64,000 bases of DNA, taken from assembly GCF_037027585.1 (NCBI RefSeq), contig NZ_JAXCLE010000008.1, positions 1 through 64,000 on the forward strand, in the 5' to 3' direction. Within the stretch, counting starts at the first letter, position 1. The number at the start of each line of letters is the position of its first letter. The notes under the pieces are model-generated. The model saw nothing but the letters and a program-made list of their open reading frames with translations. It did no database searches and was not told where the DNA came from. This DNA comes from Solibacillus ferritrahens (GTDB taxonomy: Bacteria > Bacillota > Bacilli > Bacillales_A > Planococcaceae). Below are positions 33,476 to 42,957 of this stretch, one piece after another. The position numbers were made by a program, and so were the translations under genes.

Positions 33476-34429
33476 ATGATAACTATTCGGCTTTGGGAAA
33501 GTAATTTTTACGGAAGTACCGATATTTTCGGTTGATTCAATTGTGAGAAGAACGTGCAGTGAGTCGGCTGCCTGCTTAGCTAAATACAACCCCATTCCCG
33601 TTGCCGCACTTGTTTCCCGACCAATAGTTCCAGTATAGGATTTACGGAAAACACGAGGCAAATCTTCACTTTTTATTCCGATTCCGTCATCTTGAATTTC
33701 CAATACAACTTGTTCATCTATCATACGTGCTAGTACCCTGATTTCTCCTCCGACGTCACTATACTTTACTGCATTGGATAAAATTTGCCGTACGATAAAT
33801 CCAAACCACTTTGCATCAGATTGAACTGTCATCTTTTCAATATCAAGCTCTATAGCTATTTGTTTTTCAAAGCACCAGCTACGAAGTGCTTTTATTTCTT
33901 GTATAATAACACTTTTCACGTCAACTTTTTCGATTCGATTGTCGAGTTCGATTGTCATCAGACGGGTTGCATGGAGCTGTTGATCTAATAATAAGTAAAG
34001 ACGTAGCCATTCATTTTCAATACGTTCCTTTAATTCGCTATCCTCAACTTTTTCCATCAATAATTGCATAGCAGTTAAAGGCGATTTCATTTCATGTACC
34101 CATGCTAAAAACTCATCCTGTCGTTCAAGTACTAGCAGCTTTTGCTCTTGCACTTGAGCACTCCTTCTTGCTAGTTGTTCTTCATACTCTTCATGAATAA
34201 CTGCCATGTAATTACCCTTGCGTTTTGCATAGGCCTTCATCGTTTGTCTATCTTTCATAAAACGCCAGCTAAAATAAACAGTTACTAGTGCAAGCCATAC
34301 AATGTTTACATAAAAAAAGGAAACACCTTCGAAACCTTTATCGACAAATATAATTAAATTTATGATTAGCTGAAGTACAGTAACAAACAGTATGCTCGAA
34401 AAGTATTGTCTTATAAACAGTGGAATCAT
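33458..34429 (-). CDS. Intramembrane-sensing histidine kinase, Bce type
   Basis: A 323-residue kinase with two transmembrane helices (about 10-29 and 37-55) and almost no extracellular loop, so it cannot sense a ligand alone. The phospho-acceptor is His112 in AWVHEMKSPLTA. The ATPase domain has SNAVKYSD (N box), DDGIGIKSEDLPRVF (G1) and ATGMGLYLAK (G2). In this family the kinase receives its signal from the partner transporter. Its ATG overlaps the regulator stop by 4 nt. Confidence 0.87.
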   Translation of the reverse strand: MIPLFIRQYFSSILFVTVLQLIINLIIFVDKGFEGVSFFYVNIVWLALVTVYFSWRFMKDRQTMKAYAKRKGNYMAVIHEEYEEQLARRSAQVQEQKLLVLERQDEFLAWVHEMKSPLTAMQLLMEKVEDSELKERIENEWLRLYLLLDQQLHATRLMTIELDNRIEKVDVKSVIIQEIKALRSWCFEKQIAIELDIEKMTVQSDAKWFGFIVRQILSNAVKYSDVGGEIRVLARMIDEQVVLEIQDDGIGIKSEDLPRVFRKSYTGTIGRETSAATGMGLYLAKQAADSLHVLLTIESTENIGTSVKITFPKPNSYHKTLGM

Positions 34430-35106
34430 GCATCCACCGCCATGTAGCCCAGCCCTTTTTTAGTAATAATGCCCCCTAAAAGTCCAATATCCTCTAAACG
34501 TTGCCTTAACCGGTTTACATTCACAGTTAATGTATTATCATTTACGAATCGTTCATCATCCCACAATTTACGCATCAATTCATCTCGAGAGACAATCTGT
34601 CCTCTAGCCTTTACTAGTACCTTTAAAATAAACAATTCATTTTTTGTTAGCTCAACACGTTCACCCATATAATGAACCATCGCACGATCATAATGGATTT
34701 CCGCTCCATTCCATTTCTCCACATCACTCTGTATTGTTTCCTGGTAGTTATAAGCCCGACGTAGTAATGCTTGTACTTTAGCAATTAAAACTTCTGTATG
34801 AAATGGTTTTTGCACAAAGTCATCAGCACCCATTTGCATAGCCATAACCATATCCATTGGGTGGTCACGTGAAGAAAGAAACAAAATAGGAACATTTGAT
34901 ACTGCCCGAATTTCGCGACACCAATGAAAGCCATCAAATGCCGGAAGTTGAATATCAATAATAACGAGCTGTGGTTCCTCTTTTTTAAAAGTCCCCATTA
35001 TATGCTGGAAATCTTCTGGACCGATTACTTCTATATTCCACTGGGCAAACCGCTCACAAATTACATCAAAAATTGAAACATCGTCTTCAATTAGTAGTAC
35101 TTTCAT
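34426..35106 (-). CDS. OmpR-type response regulator of the Bce-like module
   Basis: A 226-residue regulator: receiver domain with Asp8, Asp9 and phospho-acceptor Asp51 (IIDIQLP), Lys in FVQKPF, then a winged-helix DNA-binding domain with ELTKNELFILKVL and DDERFVNDNTLTVNVNRLR. It should activate the transporter genes 1 kb downstream. I chose the ATG at 35106 behind AAAGGAG; the preceding GTG is inside the ribosome site. Confidence 0.88.
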   Translation of the reverse strand: MKVLLIEDDVSIFDVICERFAQWNIEVIGPEDFQHIMGTFKKEEPQLVIIDIQLPAFDGFHWCREIRAVSNVPILFLSSRDHPMDMVMAMQMGADDFVQKPFHTEVLIAKVQALLRRAYNYQETIQSDVEKWNGAEIHYDRAMVHYMGERVELTKNELFILKVLVKARGQIVSRDELMRKLWDDERFVNDNTLTVNVNRLRQRLEDIGLLGGIITKKGLGYMAVDA

Positions 35107-35208
35107 CCAATTCACTCCTTTTACCTACTACCATTATACAAAAACTAATACACCACTACTTCTAAACTTTGCTATAATCAATTCAATTACACCAGAAGAG
35201 GTGAAGCT

Positions 35209-36096
35209 ATGGATATACGCCAAATCGAATACTTTGTGGAAGTAGCAAAACATTTAAGTTTTACAAAAGCAGCTACTACTTTGCATGTATCGCAGCCATC
35301 TATTAGTAAAGCAATTCAAAATTTTGAGGCTGAGCTTGGTGTTCCGTTATTTTACCGTTCATCAAAACAGCTCGAACTAACAGATGCCGGTCAAGCAGTC
35401 CTCATTAATTCGATGCAAGTGCTCGAATCCTTTCAAAACTTGCGCTCAGAACTAACCGATTTAATGCAACTAAAAAAGGGGCAAATTCGCATCGGCATTC
35501 CACCAATTGTCGGCGCAGAATTTTTCTCGAGATTAATTAGCTATTATAAGGAGCTTTACCCATACATTGAAATCTTATTAACTGAAGTAGGAACAAAGAG
35601 GATTCGGCAGGAAGTTGAATCAGGCGAGCTGGATATTGGCCTAGTATGTAGTGTGACATCGTCGAATGAAAATTTGGAAACAATTCGGTTTTTAAAAGAT
35701 CCGCTACTTTTAATCGTACATGAAAGTAATCCACTGGCTCAAAAGAAAAAAGTACAACTAAGTGATTTAGCTAAAGAAAATTTTATTATATATCGGAAAG
35801 ATTTTATTTTATACGACCGGATTATTGAGGAATGTTCAAAAAACGGCTTTTTCCCGATGATTGCATGCGAAACGACCCAAAAAGATTTTTTTATAGAAAT
35901 GGTTCAGGCAAAGCTTGGCATCGCTTTACTTCCAGAAAAGCTTGCCGAAAAAATTCCTTACACATCCATAAAACGTATTCCCTTTCACGAGGAAGCAATT
36001 CATCTAGAACTCGGTATCACGTGGAAGAAAAATAAATACTTACCTTTTTCAGTACGCGAATTTATTAAACTTGCACATGAATATGTTTTACAATAA
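35209..36096 (+). CDS. LysR-family transcriptional regulator
   Basis: A 295-residue LysR protein: an N-terminal winged helix (1-60, with LSFTKAATTLHVSQPSIS as recognition region) and an effector-binding domain (about 90-290). It resembles the B. subtilis CidR/YwbI type in its opening MDIRQIEYFVEVAKHLSFTK, but effector and targets are unknown. It is divergent from the Bce-type regulator gene with a 102-nt gap, so it may control either side; LysR genes usually repress themselves. A TATAAT -10 box precedes it at 35172-35177, and an AGAGGTGA site lies before the ATG. Confidence 0.85.
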   Translation: MDIRQIEYFVEVAKHLSFTKAATTLHVSQPSISKAIQNFEAELGVPLFYRSSKQLELTDAGQAVLINSMQVLESFQNLRSELTDLMQLKKGQIRIGIPPIVGAEFFSRLISYYKELYPYIEILLTEVGTKRIRQEVESGELDIGLVCSVTSSNENLETIRFLKDPLLLIVHESNPLAQKKKVQLSDLAKENFIIYRKDFILYDRIIEECSKNGFFPMIACETTQKDFFIEMVQAKLGIALLPEKLAEKIPYTSIKRIPFHEEAIHLELGITWKKNKYLPFSVREFIKLAHEYVLQ

Positions 36097-36137
36097 AACG
36101 GTTGCCTAGAAAAGTTCAAAATCTAGGCAACCGTTTT
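36095..36137. terminator. Bidirectional terminator between the LysR and chemoreceptor-like genes
   Basis: A perfect stem AAAACGGTTGCCTAGA/TCTAGGCAACCGTTTT with an 11-nt loop. It includes the stop codons of both convergent genes. Confidence 0.88.
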
Positions 36138-36957
36138 ATAGTTTATTGGCATAATCATTTAACTGGGTAGACATTTCTTGAATTTCCTTCACAAAATCTG
36201 AAACTTGATGAATCGACTCTGTCTGTGAAGTACCAATACTGGAGATTTGAGCAATTGAATGGGCAATTTTTTGTGTTGCCTCATTAATTTGCGTCATCGT
36301 TTCTCTAATCTTTTGCGTAGATTCAATTGTCTCTTTTGAAAACTTACGGATTTCAGTTGCAACAACTTCAAAACCTTTTCCCTTTTCGCCTGCACGGGCA
36401 GCTTCGATAGCCGCATTTAAACCAAGCAAATTTGTTTGATCAGCCATCCGCTTCAATAACATTAGAATATCTGAAGTCTGTCGTACATTTTCTTCGGCTA
36501 GCTTAGATTGTACCAATAACTCATTTGCTGATTCTGTCAGTTTAGAAGAACCGTTCGCAATCTTACTAATTTGATTATTTGCCTGTGCTAAAGAACCGGT
36601 CATCGTGTTTGAGATTTCTATTAACTCGGTCTGTTTACGTACTTGTACTGCTATCCCACCAATTACCTTACCTGTTAGATCATGCAGTGGTGTAGCGGTG
36701 CCAATAAATTCAAAGCCATAAAAACCAGCAGGTATTACAGCCTCTAAACGGCTATTTTTCTTTAATGCAATCATTAATGGCTCTTCCATATGTAACTGTT
36801 GACCAACTTTTATTTTTAAGTTTATGTTTTTACCTGGAAAATACGCAACGAACTTTTCCAAATTGCATACGGCAATCGATAAATCGATTGGAATGGCTTT
36901 ATTCATAACCTCTATCATTGAAATAAATGTCTCTAGTGATGTAATTTTATTTAACAT
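36136..36957 (-). CDS. Soluble chemoreceptor-like signalling protein, YfmS-like
   Basis: A 273-residue protein with no membrane helix. The N-terminal sensor region (about 1-115) is small and alpha/beta; the C-terminal part is a short methyl-accepting signalling hairpin whose tip is intact (NLLGLNAAIEAARAGEKGKG, then FEVVATEIRKFS). Such half-length cytoplasmic receptors, like B. subtilis YfmS, act through CheW and CheA. The short coiled coil has little room for adaptation sites. No chemotaxis gene is nearby. The ligand is unknown. Confidence 0.8.
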   Translation of the reverse strand: MLNKITSLETFISMIEVMNKAIPIDLSIAVCNLEKFVAYFPGKNINLKIKVGQQLHMEEPLMIALKKNSRLEAVIPAGFYGFEFIGTATPLHDLTGKVIGGIAVQVRKQTELIEISNTMTGSLAQANNQISKIANGSSKLTESANELLVQSKLAEENVRQTSDILMLLKRMADQTNLLGLNAAIEAARAGEKGKGFEVVATEIRKFSKETIESTQKIRETMTQINEATQKIAHSIAQISSIGTSQTESIHQVSDFVKEIQEMSTQLNDYANKL

Positions 36958-37054
36958 TTCAAATCGCTTCTTTCATTATCTCTATATCGTGACTATTATA
37001 CCACTTTTTTACTTTTAAATGTGTAGATTTTCCATTAATCTTTAACTAATAAAC

Positions 37055-37089
37055 AAAAAAATACTGCTATTTCGTTAAAAATAGCAGTA
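37055..37089 (-). terminator. Terminator after glcB
   Basis: The stem TACTGCTATTT/AAATAGCAGTA (37062-37072, 37079-37089) is followed on the minus strand by TTTTTTTG. Confidence 0.85.
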
Positions 37090-37101
37090 ACTCAGAAAAT
37101 A

Positions 37102-39282
37102 TTATGCGTTTACTTTTTGCTTTGCTTTTGCTTCAATGCGTTTTTTGTGTAAAATTGGCTCAGTATAACCGTTTGGCTGTTCGTAGCCTTTAAACACTAA
37201 ATCGCTTGCTGCCTGGAAAGCTACAGATTCTTCATAGTTTACTGACATTGGCGTACATGACGGATCATCTGCATTTTGCTCATCTACTATTTTTGCCATG
37301 CGTCTTAATGTTTCTTCCACTTGCTCTTTTGTGCAAATACCGTGATGTAACCAGTTAGCAATATGCTGACTTGAAATACGTAAAGTTGCACGGTCTTCCA
37401 TTAAGCCAACATTATTAATATCCGGCACTTTCGAGCAACCAACGCCATTCTCCACCCAACGTACCACATATCCTAAAATTCCTTGAGCATTGTTATCTAG
37501 CTCTTGCTGAATTTCTTCTGCTGTCCAGTCCGTATTTTCAGCAACCGGAATTTCTAAAATAGCATCTTGTAAATCTTCTGAAGTCGAAATACCTTTTTGA
37601 ATGTCTTTTACATTTACTTCATGATAATGTGTGGCATGTAAGGTAGCTGCTGTAGGTGATGGTACCCATGCCGTATTCGCACCTGCTTGTGGATGATTAA
37701 TCTTTTGCTCAATCATTTCCGCCATTAGATCTGGCATTGCCCACATTCCCTTACCAATTTGCGCACGACCTTGTAATCCCGTATTTAAACCAACGGCAAC
37801 ATTTGATTTTTCATAAGAAGTTAACCATGTAGATGTTTTCATTTCACCTTTGCGAATCATTGGTCCCGCTTCCATCGATGTATGAATTTCATCACCAGTC
37901 CGATCTAAGAAGCCTGTGTTAATGAATACAATACGATTTTTCACTTCACGGATACATGCTTTTAAGTTAAGAGACGTACGGCGTTCTTCATCCATTACAC
38001 CAATCTTTAAAGTATGGCGTGACAGACCGATTAAATCTTCAATACGATCAAATAATTTATTAGCGAAAGCAACTTCTTTAGACCCATGCATTTTTGGTTT
38101 TACAATATAAATAGAGCCTTTTTGTGAGTTTTTAAATGGACCATTCCCTAGAATTTCATGCTTGGCAATTAAGCTCGTCAAAACCCCGTCCATAATTCCC
38201 TCAGGTACTTCGCCACCATCTTTATCGAGAATAGCTGGATTCGTCATTAAGTGACCCACGTTCCGAATAAACATTAATGAACGTCCATTTAAAGTAACTG
38301 TATCACCGTTTAAACCTGTATATTCACGGTCTGGATTTAAAGTACGCGTCACTGTTTTTGTACGTTTTTCAAATGTTGCCGATAAATCACCTTTCATTAA
38401 ACCTAACCAATTTGAATATACTTCAACTTTATCTTCTGCATCTACTGCTGCAACAGAATCCTCACAGTCCATAATTGTTGTAATGGCAGACTCTAGGAAA
38501 ATATCCTTTACACCAGCGGCATCATCTTTTCCTATTGGATGGTTACGGTCGATTTGAATCTCTATGTGTAAATCATTATTCTTAAGTAAAATTGCAGTTG
38601 GTTCTTCAGCAGTACCTTGGTAGCCAACTAATTTTTCCGGATTTGCTAATGTTGTTTTTTCGCCGTTATTTAATGTTACTCGTAATGTGCCTTCTACAAT
38701 TGCATAATGAGTTGCTTCTTTATGTGAAGCACTATCTAATAACGGAACAGCCTGATTTAAGAAATTTTTTGCATACTCTATAACTTTGTTCCCGCGAATC
38801 GGATTATAGCCTTTCCCTGCAGTTGCACCATCTTCATCACTGATAACATTAGTCCCATATAATGCATCATAAAAACTTCCCCAACGTGCATTCGCTGCAT
38901 TAATGGCGTAACGTGCATTACTTACCGGAACTACTAATTGTGGACCCGCTTGGAAAGCAATTTCTTCATCTACATTTTCTGTCTCTACACGGAAATCCTC
39001 AACCTTTGGCTCAACATAACCGATTTGCTCTAAGAAAGTTTTGTAACTAGCAAATTCAAAGTTTCCCTTGTTTTCTTTATGCCACTGATTAATTTTATCC
39101 TGCAATTGATCACGGTGTGCAAGTAACGCTTTATTTTCTGGTGCCAGCTCGTGAATTAGTTGATCAAAACCTTCCCAAAACGCTTGTTGCTCAACGCCAC
39201 TGTCTGGTAACACCTGTTCATTAATAAACTGAAGCAATACGTCTGCTACTTGTAAATTCCCCACCTGTACATAATTTGTCAT
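37102..39282 (-). CDS. glcB: Malate synthase G
   Basis: A 726-residue enzyme that condenses acetyl-CoA with glyoxylate to malate. The length, the segment NARYAINAANARWGSFYDAL, the long beta domain and the C-terminal CSKVPDINNVGLMEDRATLR identify the G isoform, not the shorter A isoform. Catalytic-region motifs include MEAGPMIRKGEM and GLNTGLQGRAQIGKGMW. I chose the ATG at 39282 behind AAGGGGG. Isocitrate lyase is not in this window; the enzyme could serve the glyoxylate shunt or glycolate use. A TATAAT -10 box at 39338-39343 has only a poor -35 box. Confidence 0.95.
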   Translation of the reverse strand: MTNYVQVGNLQVADVLLQFINEQVLPDSGVEQQAFWEGFDQLIHELAPENKALLAHRDQLQDKINQWHKENKGNFEFASYKTFLEQIGYVEPKVEDFRVETENVDEEIAFQAGPQLVVPVSNARYAINAANARWGSFYDALYGTNVISDEDGATAGKGYNPIRGNKVIEYAKNFLNQAVPLLDSASHKEATHYAIVEGTLRVTLNNGEKTTLANPEKLVGYQGTAEEPTAILLKNNDLHIEIQIDRNHPIGKDDAAGVKDIFLESAITTIMDCEDSVAAVDAEDKVEVYSNWLGLMKGDLSATFEKRTKTVTRTLNPDREYTGLNGDTVTLNGRSLMFIRNVGHLMTNPAILDKDGGEVPEGIMDGVLTSLIAKHEILGNGPFKNSQKGSIYIVKPKMHGSKEVAFANKLFDRIEDLIGLSRHTLKIGVMDEERRTSLNLKACIREVKNRIVFINTGFLDRTGDEIHTSMEAGPMIRKGEMKTSTWLTSYEKSNVAVGLNTGLQGRAQIGKGMWAMPDLMAEMIEQKINHPQAGANTAWVPSPTAATLHATHYHEVNVKDIQKGISTSEDLQDAILEIPVAENTDWTAEEIQQELDNNAQGILGYVVRWVENGVGCSKVPDINNVGLMEDRATLRISSQHIANWLHHGICTKEQVEETLRRMAKIVDEQNADDPSCTPMSVNYEESVAFQAASDLVFKGYEQPNGYTEPILHKKRIEAKAKQKVNA

Positions 39283-39410
39283 AAATATATCCCCCTTCAT
39301 ATCTAAAATTAAATAAGAATCCCCTGTTCTTGTTTTCATTATAATAGAAAGAGTGGGTATAAATGAAATACATAATTCGAATAAACATTATGCTTTTAAG
39401 TTATAATGCA

Positions 39411-39450
39411 AATAAAAAAACACCTTGCAAGCGTCCCTACAAGGTGTTTT
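39411..39450 (-). terminator. Terminator after tuf
   Basis: The stem AAAACACCTTG/CAAGGTGTTTT (39417-39427, 39440-39450) is followed by TTTTTTTATT on the minus strand. Confidence 0.88.
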
Positions 39451-39472
39451 AGAAATTAGCAATTAGCTAAAA

Positions 39473-40660
39473 TTATTTTTGGATAGAAGCTACTACGCCA
39501 GCGCCTACAGTACGGCCACCCTCACGGATAGAGAACTTAGTACCTTCTTCTAAAGCGATTGGAGCGATTAGCTCTACAGTCATTTCGATGTTATCACCAG
39601 GCATAACCATTTCTACGCCTTCAGGTAACATACAAATACCAGTTACGTCAGTTGTACGGAAGTAGAACTGAGGACGGTAGTTAGAGAAGAATGGAGTATG
39701 ACGTCCACCCTCTTCTTTTGATAAAACATAAACTTCAGCTTTGAAGTTTGTGTGTGGAGTAATTGAACCTGGTTTAGCTAATACTTGACCACGTTGGATA
39801 TCTTCACGAGCAATACCACGTAGTAAAGCACCGATGTTGTCACCAGCTTCAGCGTAATCTAATAATTTACGGAACATTTCTACACCAGTTACAGTTGTAG
39901 TTTTAGCTTCTTCTTCGATACCGATAACTTCTACAACGTCACCAACTTTAACTTGACCACGTTCAACACGGCCAGTTGCAACTGTACCACGACCAGTAAT
40001 AGAGAATACGTCCTCTACTGGCATCATGAATGGTTTGTCAGTTTGACGTTCTGGAGTTGGGATGTAGTTATCAACAGCGTCCATTAATTCAACGATTTTT
40101 TCTTCCCACTCTGGCTCTCCTTCAAGAGCTTTAAGAGCAGAACCTTTGATTACTGGAAGATCGTCGCCTGGGAAGTCGTACTCAGATAATAAGTCACGGA
40201 TTTCCATTTCAACTAATTCTAATAATTCTTCGTCGTCTACCATATCACATTTGTTCATGAATACTACTAAGTAAGGAACACCTACTTGTTTAGAAAGTAA
40301 GATGTGCTCACGAGTTTGTGGCATTGGACCATCAGCAGCAGATACTACTAAGATACCGCCGTCCATTTGAGCAGCACCAGTGATCATGTTTTTAACATAG
40401 TCAGCGTGTCCTGGGCAGTCAACGTGTGCATAGTGACGAGTTTCAGTTTCATATTCAACGTGTGAAGTATTGATTGTGATACCGCGCTCTTTTTCTTCTG
40501 GAGCGTTATCGATGTCAGCGTAAGATTTAGCTTCTCCACCCATTTTTTTAGAAAGAACTGTTGCGATAGCAGCAGTTAATGTAGTTTTACCATGGTCAAC
40601 GTGTCCGATTGTACCAACGTTAGCATGCGTTTTTGAACGGTCAAATTTTTCTTTAGCCAT
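39473..40660 (-). CDS. tuf: Elongation factor Tu
   Basis: EF-Tu, 395 residues, brings aminoacyl-tRNA to the A site. GTPase motifs are GHVDHGKTT, DCPGHADYV and NKCDMVD; domains 2 and 3 complete the fold, ending GAGVVASIQK. It is the last gene after rpsL-rpsG-fusA but has its own promoter and a hairpin in its leader, and a terminator closes it. Usually rpsJ follows within a few hundred bases; here it lies 10.7 kb away. Confidence 0.99.
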   Translation of the reverse strand: MAKEKFDRSKTHANVGTIGHVDHGKTTLTAAIATVLSKKMGGEAKSYADIDNAPEEKERGITINTSHVEYETETRHYAHVDCPGHADYVKNMITGAAQMDGGILVVSAADGPMPQTREHILLSKQVGVPYLVVFMNKCDMVDDEELLELVEMEIRDLLSEYDFPGDDLPVIKGSALKALEGEPEWEEKIVELMDAVDNYIPTPERQTDKPFMMPVEDVFSITGRGTVATGRVERGQVKVGDVVEVIGIEEEAKTTTVTGVEMFRKLLDYAEAGDNIGALLRGIAREDIQRGQVLAKPGSITPHTNFKAEVYVLSKEEGGRHTPFFSNYRPQFYFRTTDVTGICMLPEGVEMVMPGDNIEMTVELIAPIALEEGTKFSIREGGRTVGAGVVASIQK

Positions 40661-40710
40661 TAGAAAATGCCTCCTCAGAGATATGTTTTATTTTTTAAAA
40701 TTTATTCTAA

Positions 40711-40752
40711 GATTGCTGACTATAAACGGGCCCCATCTATAGTCAGTCAATC
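40711..40752 (-). promoter_or_regulatory. Stem-loop in the tuf leader
   Basis: TGACTATA...TATAGTCA arms, extended by GATTG/CAATC with a bulge, enclose a GC-rich loop. No T-run follows on the minus strand, so this looks like a leader structure and not a terminator. Confidence 0.5.
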
Positions 40753-40767
40753 ATAGCTTACAAATTA

Positions 40768-40796
40768 TTTATACTTGATGCAAGGTGAAATTTCAA
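40768..40796 (-). promoter_or_regulatory. Promoter of tuf
   Basis: TTGAAA (40791-40796), a 17-nt spacer and TATAAA (40768-40773) on the minus strand lie immediately after the fusA stop codon. Confidence 0.65.
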
Positions 40797-42875
40797 TTAT
40801 TCACCTTTATTTTTTTTAACGATTTCTTCTGCAATTGATTTTGGTACTTCTTCATAGTGATCAAACACCATTGAGAATACACCGCGACCTTGAGTTGCAG
40901 AACGTAAAGTTGTAGCATATCCGAACATTTCAGATAGTGGAACCATAGCACGTACTACTTGTGAGTTACCACGAGCTTCCATACCCTCTACGCGACCGCG
41001 ACGAGCAGTAATGTTACCCATAATATCACCAAGGTACTCTTCTGGAATTACAACTTCTACTTTCATCATTGGCTCTAAGATTACTGGGTTACATTTTTTA
41101 GCTGCTTCTTTAAGTGCCATAGATGCAGCGATTTTGAACGCCATTTCACTTGAGTCAACGTCATGGTAAGAACCGAATACTAATTTCGCTTTAATGTCGA
41201 TTAGTGGGTAACCAGCTACTACACCGCGGTCAAGAGAGTCACGTAGACCCGCTTCTACTGCAGGGATGTATTCACGAGGTACAACACCACCAACGATAGC
41301 GTTTTCGAATTCGAAACCTTTACCCTCTTCGTTTGGAGAGAACTCGATCGTTACGTCACCGTATTGACCTCGACCACCAGATTGACGAGAGAATTTACCT
41401 TGAACTTTAGCTTCGCTACGGAATGTTTCACGGTAAGATACCATTGGAGCACCCACGTTAGCTTCAACTTTAAATTCACGTTTCATACGGTCAACTAAGA
41501 TATCAAGGTGAAGTTCACCCATACCAGAGATGATCGTTTGTCCAGTTTCTGTGTCAGTGTGAGCACGGAAAGTTGGATCTTCTTCTTGTAATTTTTGTAA
41601 AGCTTGACCCATTTTATCTTGGTCAGCTTTTGATTTAGGCTCTACAGATAAAGAGATAACTGGCTCTGGGAAGTCCATTGACTCTAAGATAACAAGGTTT
41701 TTCTCGTCACATAGAGTATCACCTGTTGTAGTATCTTTAAGACCTACAGCTGCAGCGATATCACCAGCAAATACTTTAGCGATCTCTTCACGAGAGTTAG
41801 CGTGCATTTGTAGGATACGACCTACACGCTCACGTTTACCTTTAGAAGAGTTTTGTACGTAAGAACCTGCATCTAATGTACCTGAGTACACACGGAAGAA
41901 TGTTAACTTACCTACGAATGGGTCAGTCATTACTTTGAATGCAAGAGCTGAGAATGGCTCTTCATCAGAAGAATGGCGGATGATTTCTTCTTCACCGTCA
42001 ACATCTGTACCTTTAATTGCAGGAACGTCTGTTGGAGCTGGTAAGTAATCAACAGCAGCATCTAGCATTTTACGAACACCTTTGTGTTTGAATGCTGTAC
42101 CACAAAGTACTGGGTAGAACTCTACCGCGATAGTAGCTTTACGGATAGCCGCTTTTAATTCTTCATTTGAAATTTCTTCGCCTTCTAAGTATTTTTCCAT
42201 AAGCTCTTCATCAACACTTGCAACAGCGTCGATTAGCTTCTCACGGTACTCTTCAGCTTGTGCTTTATGAGATTCTGGAATCTCACCAACAGTTACATCA
42301 GTACCCTCTTCATTACCGTAGAACGTAGCGTTCATTTCGATTAAGTCGATGATAGCTGAGAACTCGTCTTCAGCACCGATTGGTAACTGGATTGGGTGAG
42401 CGTTCGCTTGTAAACGATCGTGTAAAGTTCCTACAGAATATAAGAAGTCTGCACCCATTTTATCCATTTTGTTGATGAATACGATACGAGGAACCCCGTA
42501 CGTAGTAGCTTGACGCCATACTGTTTCAGTTTGAGGCTCAACACCAGATTGAGCATCTAATACTGTTACAGCACCATCAAGAACACGTAAAGAACGTTCT
42601 ACTTCTACAGTGAAGTCTACGTGTCCAGGAGTATCGATGATGTTAATACGGTGACCGTTCCATTGAGCTGTTGTTGCAGCAGAAGTGATTGTGATACCAC
42701 GCTCTTGTTCTTGCTCCATCCAGTCCATTTGAGAACCGCCATCGTGTGTTTCACCGATTTTATGAATCTTACCAGTGTAATAAAGGATACGCTCAGTTGT
42801 TGTTGTTTTACCAGCATCAATGTGAGCCATGATCCCAATATTACGTGTATTCTCTAGAGAGAATTCGCGTTTCAT
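40797..42875 (-). CDS. fusA: Elongation factor G
   Basis: EF-G, 692 residues, drives ribosomal translocation. GTPase motifs are AHIDAGKTT, DTPGHVDFT and NKMDKMG; the five-domain architecture is complete, with the domain IV loop GGVVPREYIPAVE near 525. It lies 82 nt after rpsG with a small hairpin in the gap. Confidence 0.99.
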   Translation of the reverse strand: MKREFSLENTRNIGIMAHIDAGKTTTTERILYYTGKIHKIGETHDGGSQMDWMEQEQERGITITSAATTAQWNGHRINIIDTPGHVDFTVEVERSLRVLDGAVTVLDAQSGVEPQTETVWRQATTYGVPRIVFINKMDKMGADFLYSVGTLHDRLQANAHPIQLPIGAEDEFSAIIDLIEMNATFYGNEEGTDVTVGEIPESHKAQAEEYREKLIDAVASVDEELMEKYLEGEEISNEELKAAIRKATIAVEFYPVLCGTAFKHKGVRKMLDAAVDYLPAPTDVPAIKGTDVDGEEEIIRHSSDEEPFSALAFKVMTDPFVGKLTFFRVYSGTLDAGSYVQNSSKGKRERVGRILQMHANSREEIAKVFAGDIAAAVGLKDTTTGDTLCDEKNLVILESMDFPEPVISLSVEPKSKADQDKMGQALQKLQEEDPTFRAHTDTETGQTIISGMGELHLDILVDRMKREFKVEANVGAPMVSYRETFRSEAKVQGKFSRQSGGRGQYGDVTIEFSPNEEGKGFEFENAIVGGVVPREYIPAVEAGLRDSLDRGVVAGYPLIDIKAKLVFGSYHDVDSSEMAFKIAASMALKEAAKKCNPVILEPMMKVEVVIPEEYLGDIMGNITARRGRVEGMEARGNSQVVRAMVPLSEMFGYATTLRSATQGRGVFSMVFDHYEEVPKSIAEEIVKKNKGE

Positions 42876-42929
42876 AGGAAATTTCTCCTTCCATATTGGG
42901 TTAGCTGTATAGGTGGTTAAAAAACCTAA

Positions 42930-42947
42930 GCTCTAGCAAGCTAGAGC
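42930..42947 (-). promoter_or_regulatory. Perfect hairpin in the rpsG-fusA gap
   Basis: GCTCTAGC-AA-GCTAGAGC is a perfect 8-bp stem. On the minus strand a six-T run follows 5 nt later. It could act as a partial terminator or adjust fusA dosage. Confidence 0.45.
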
Positions 42948-42957
42948 ATAGATCAAA

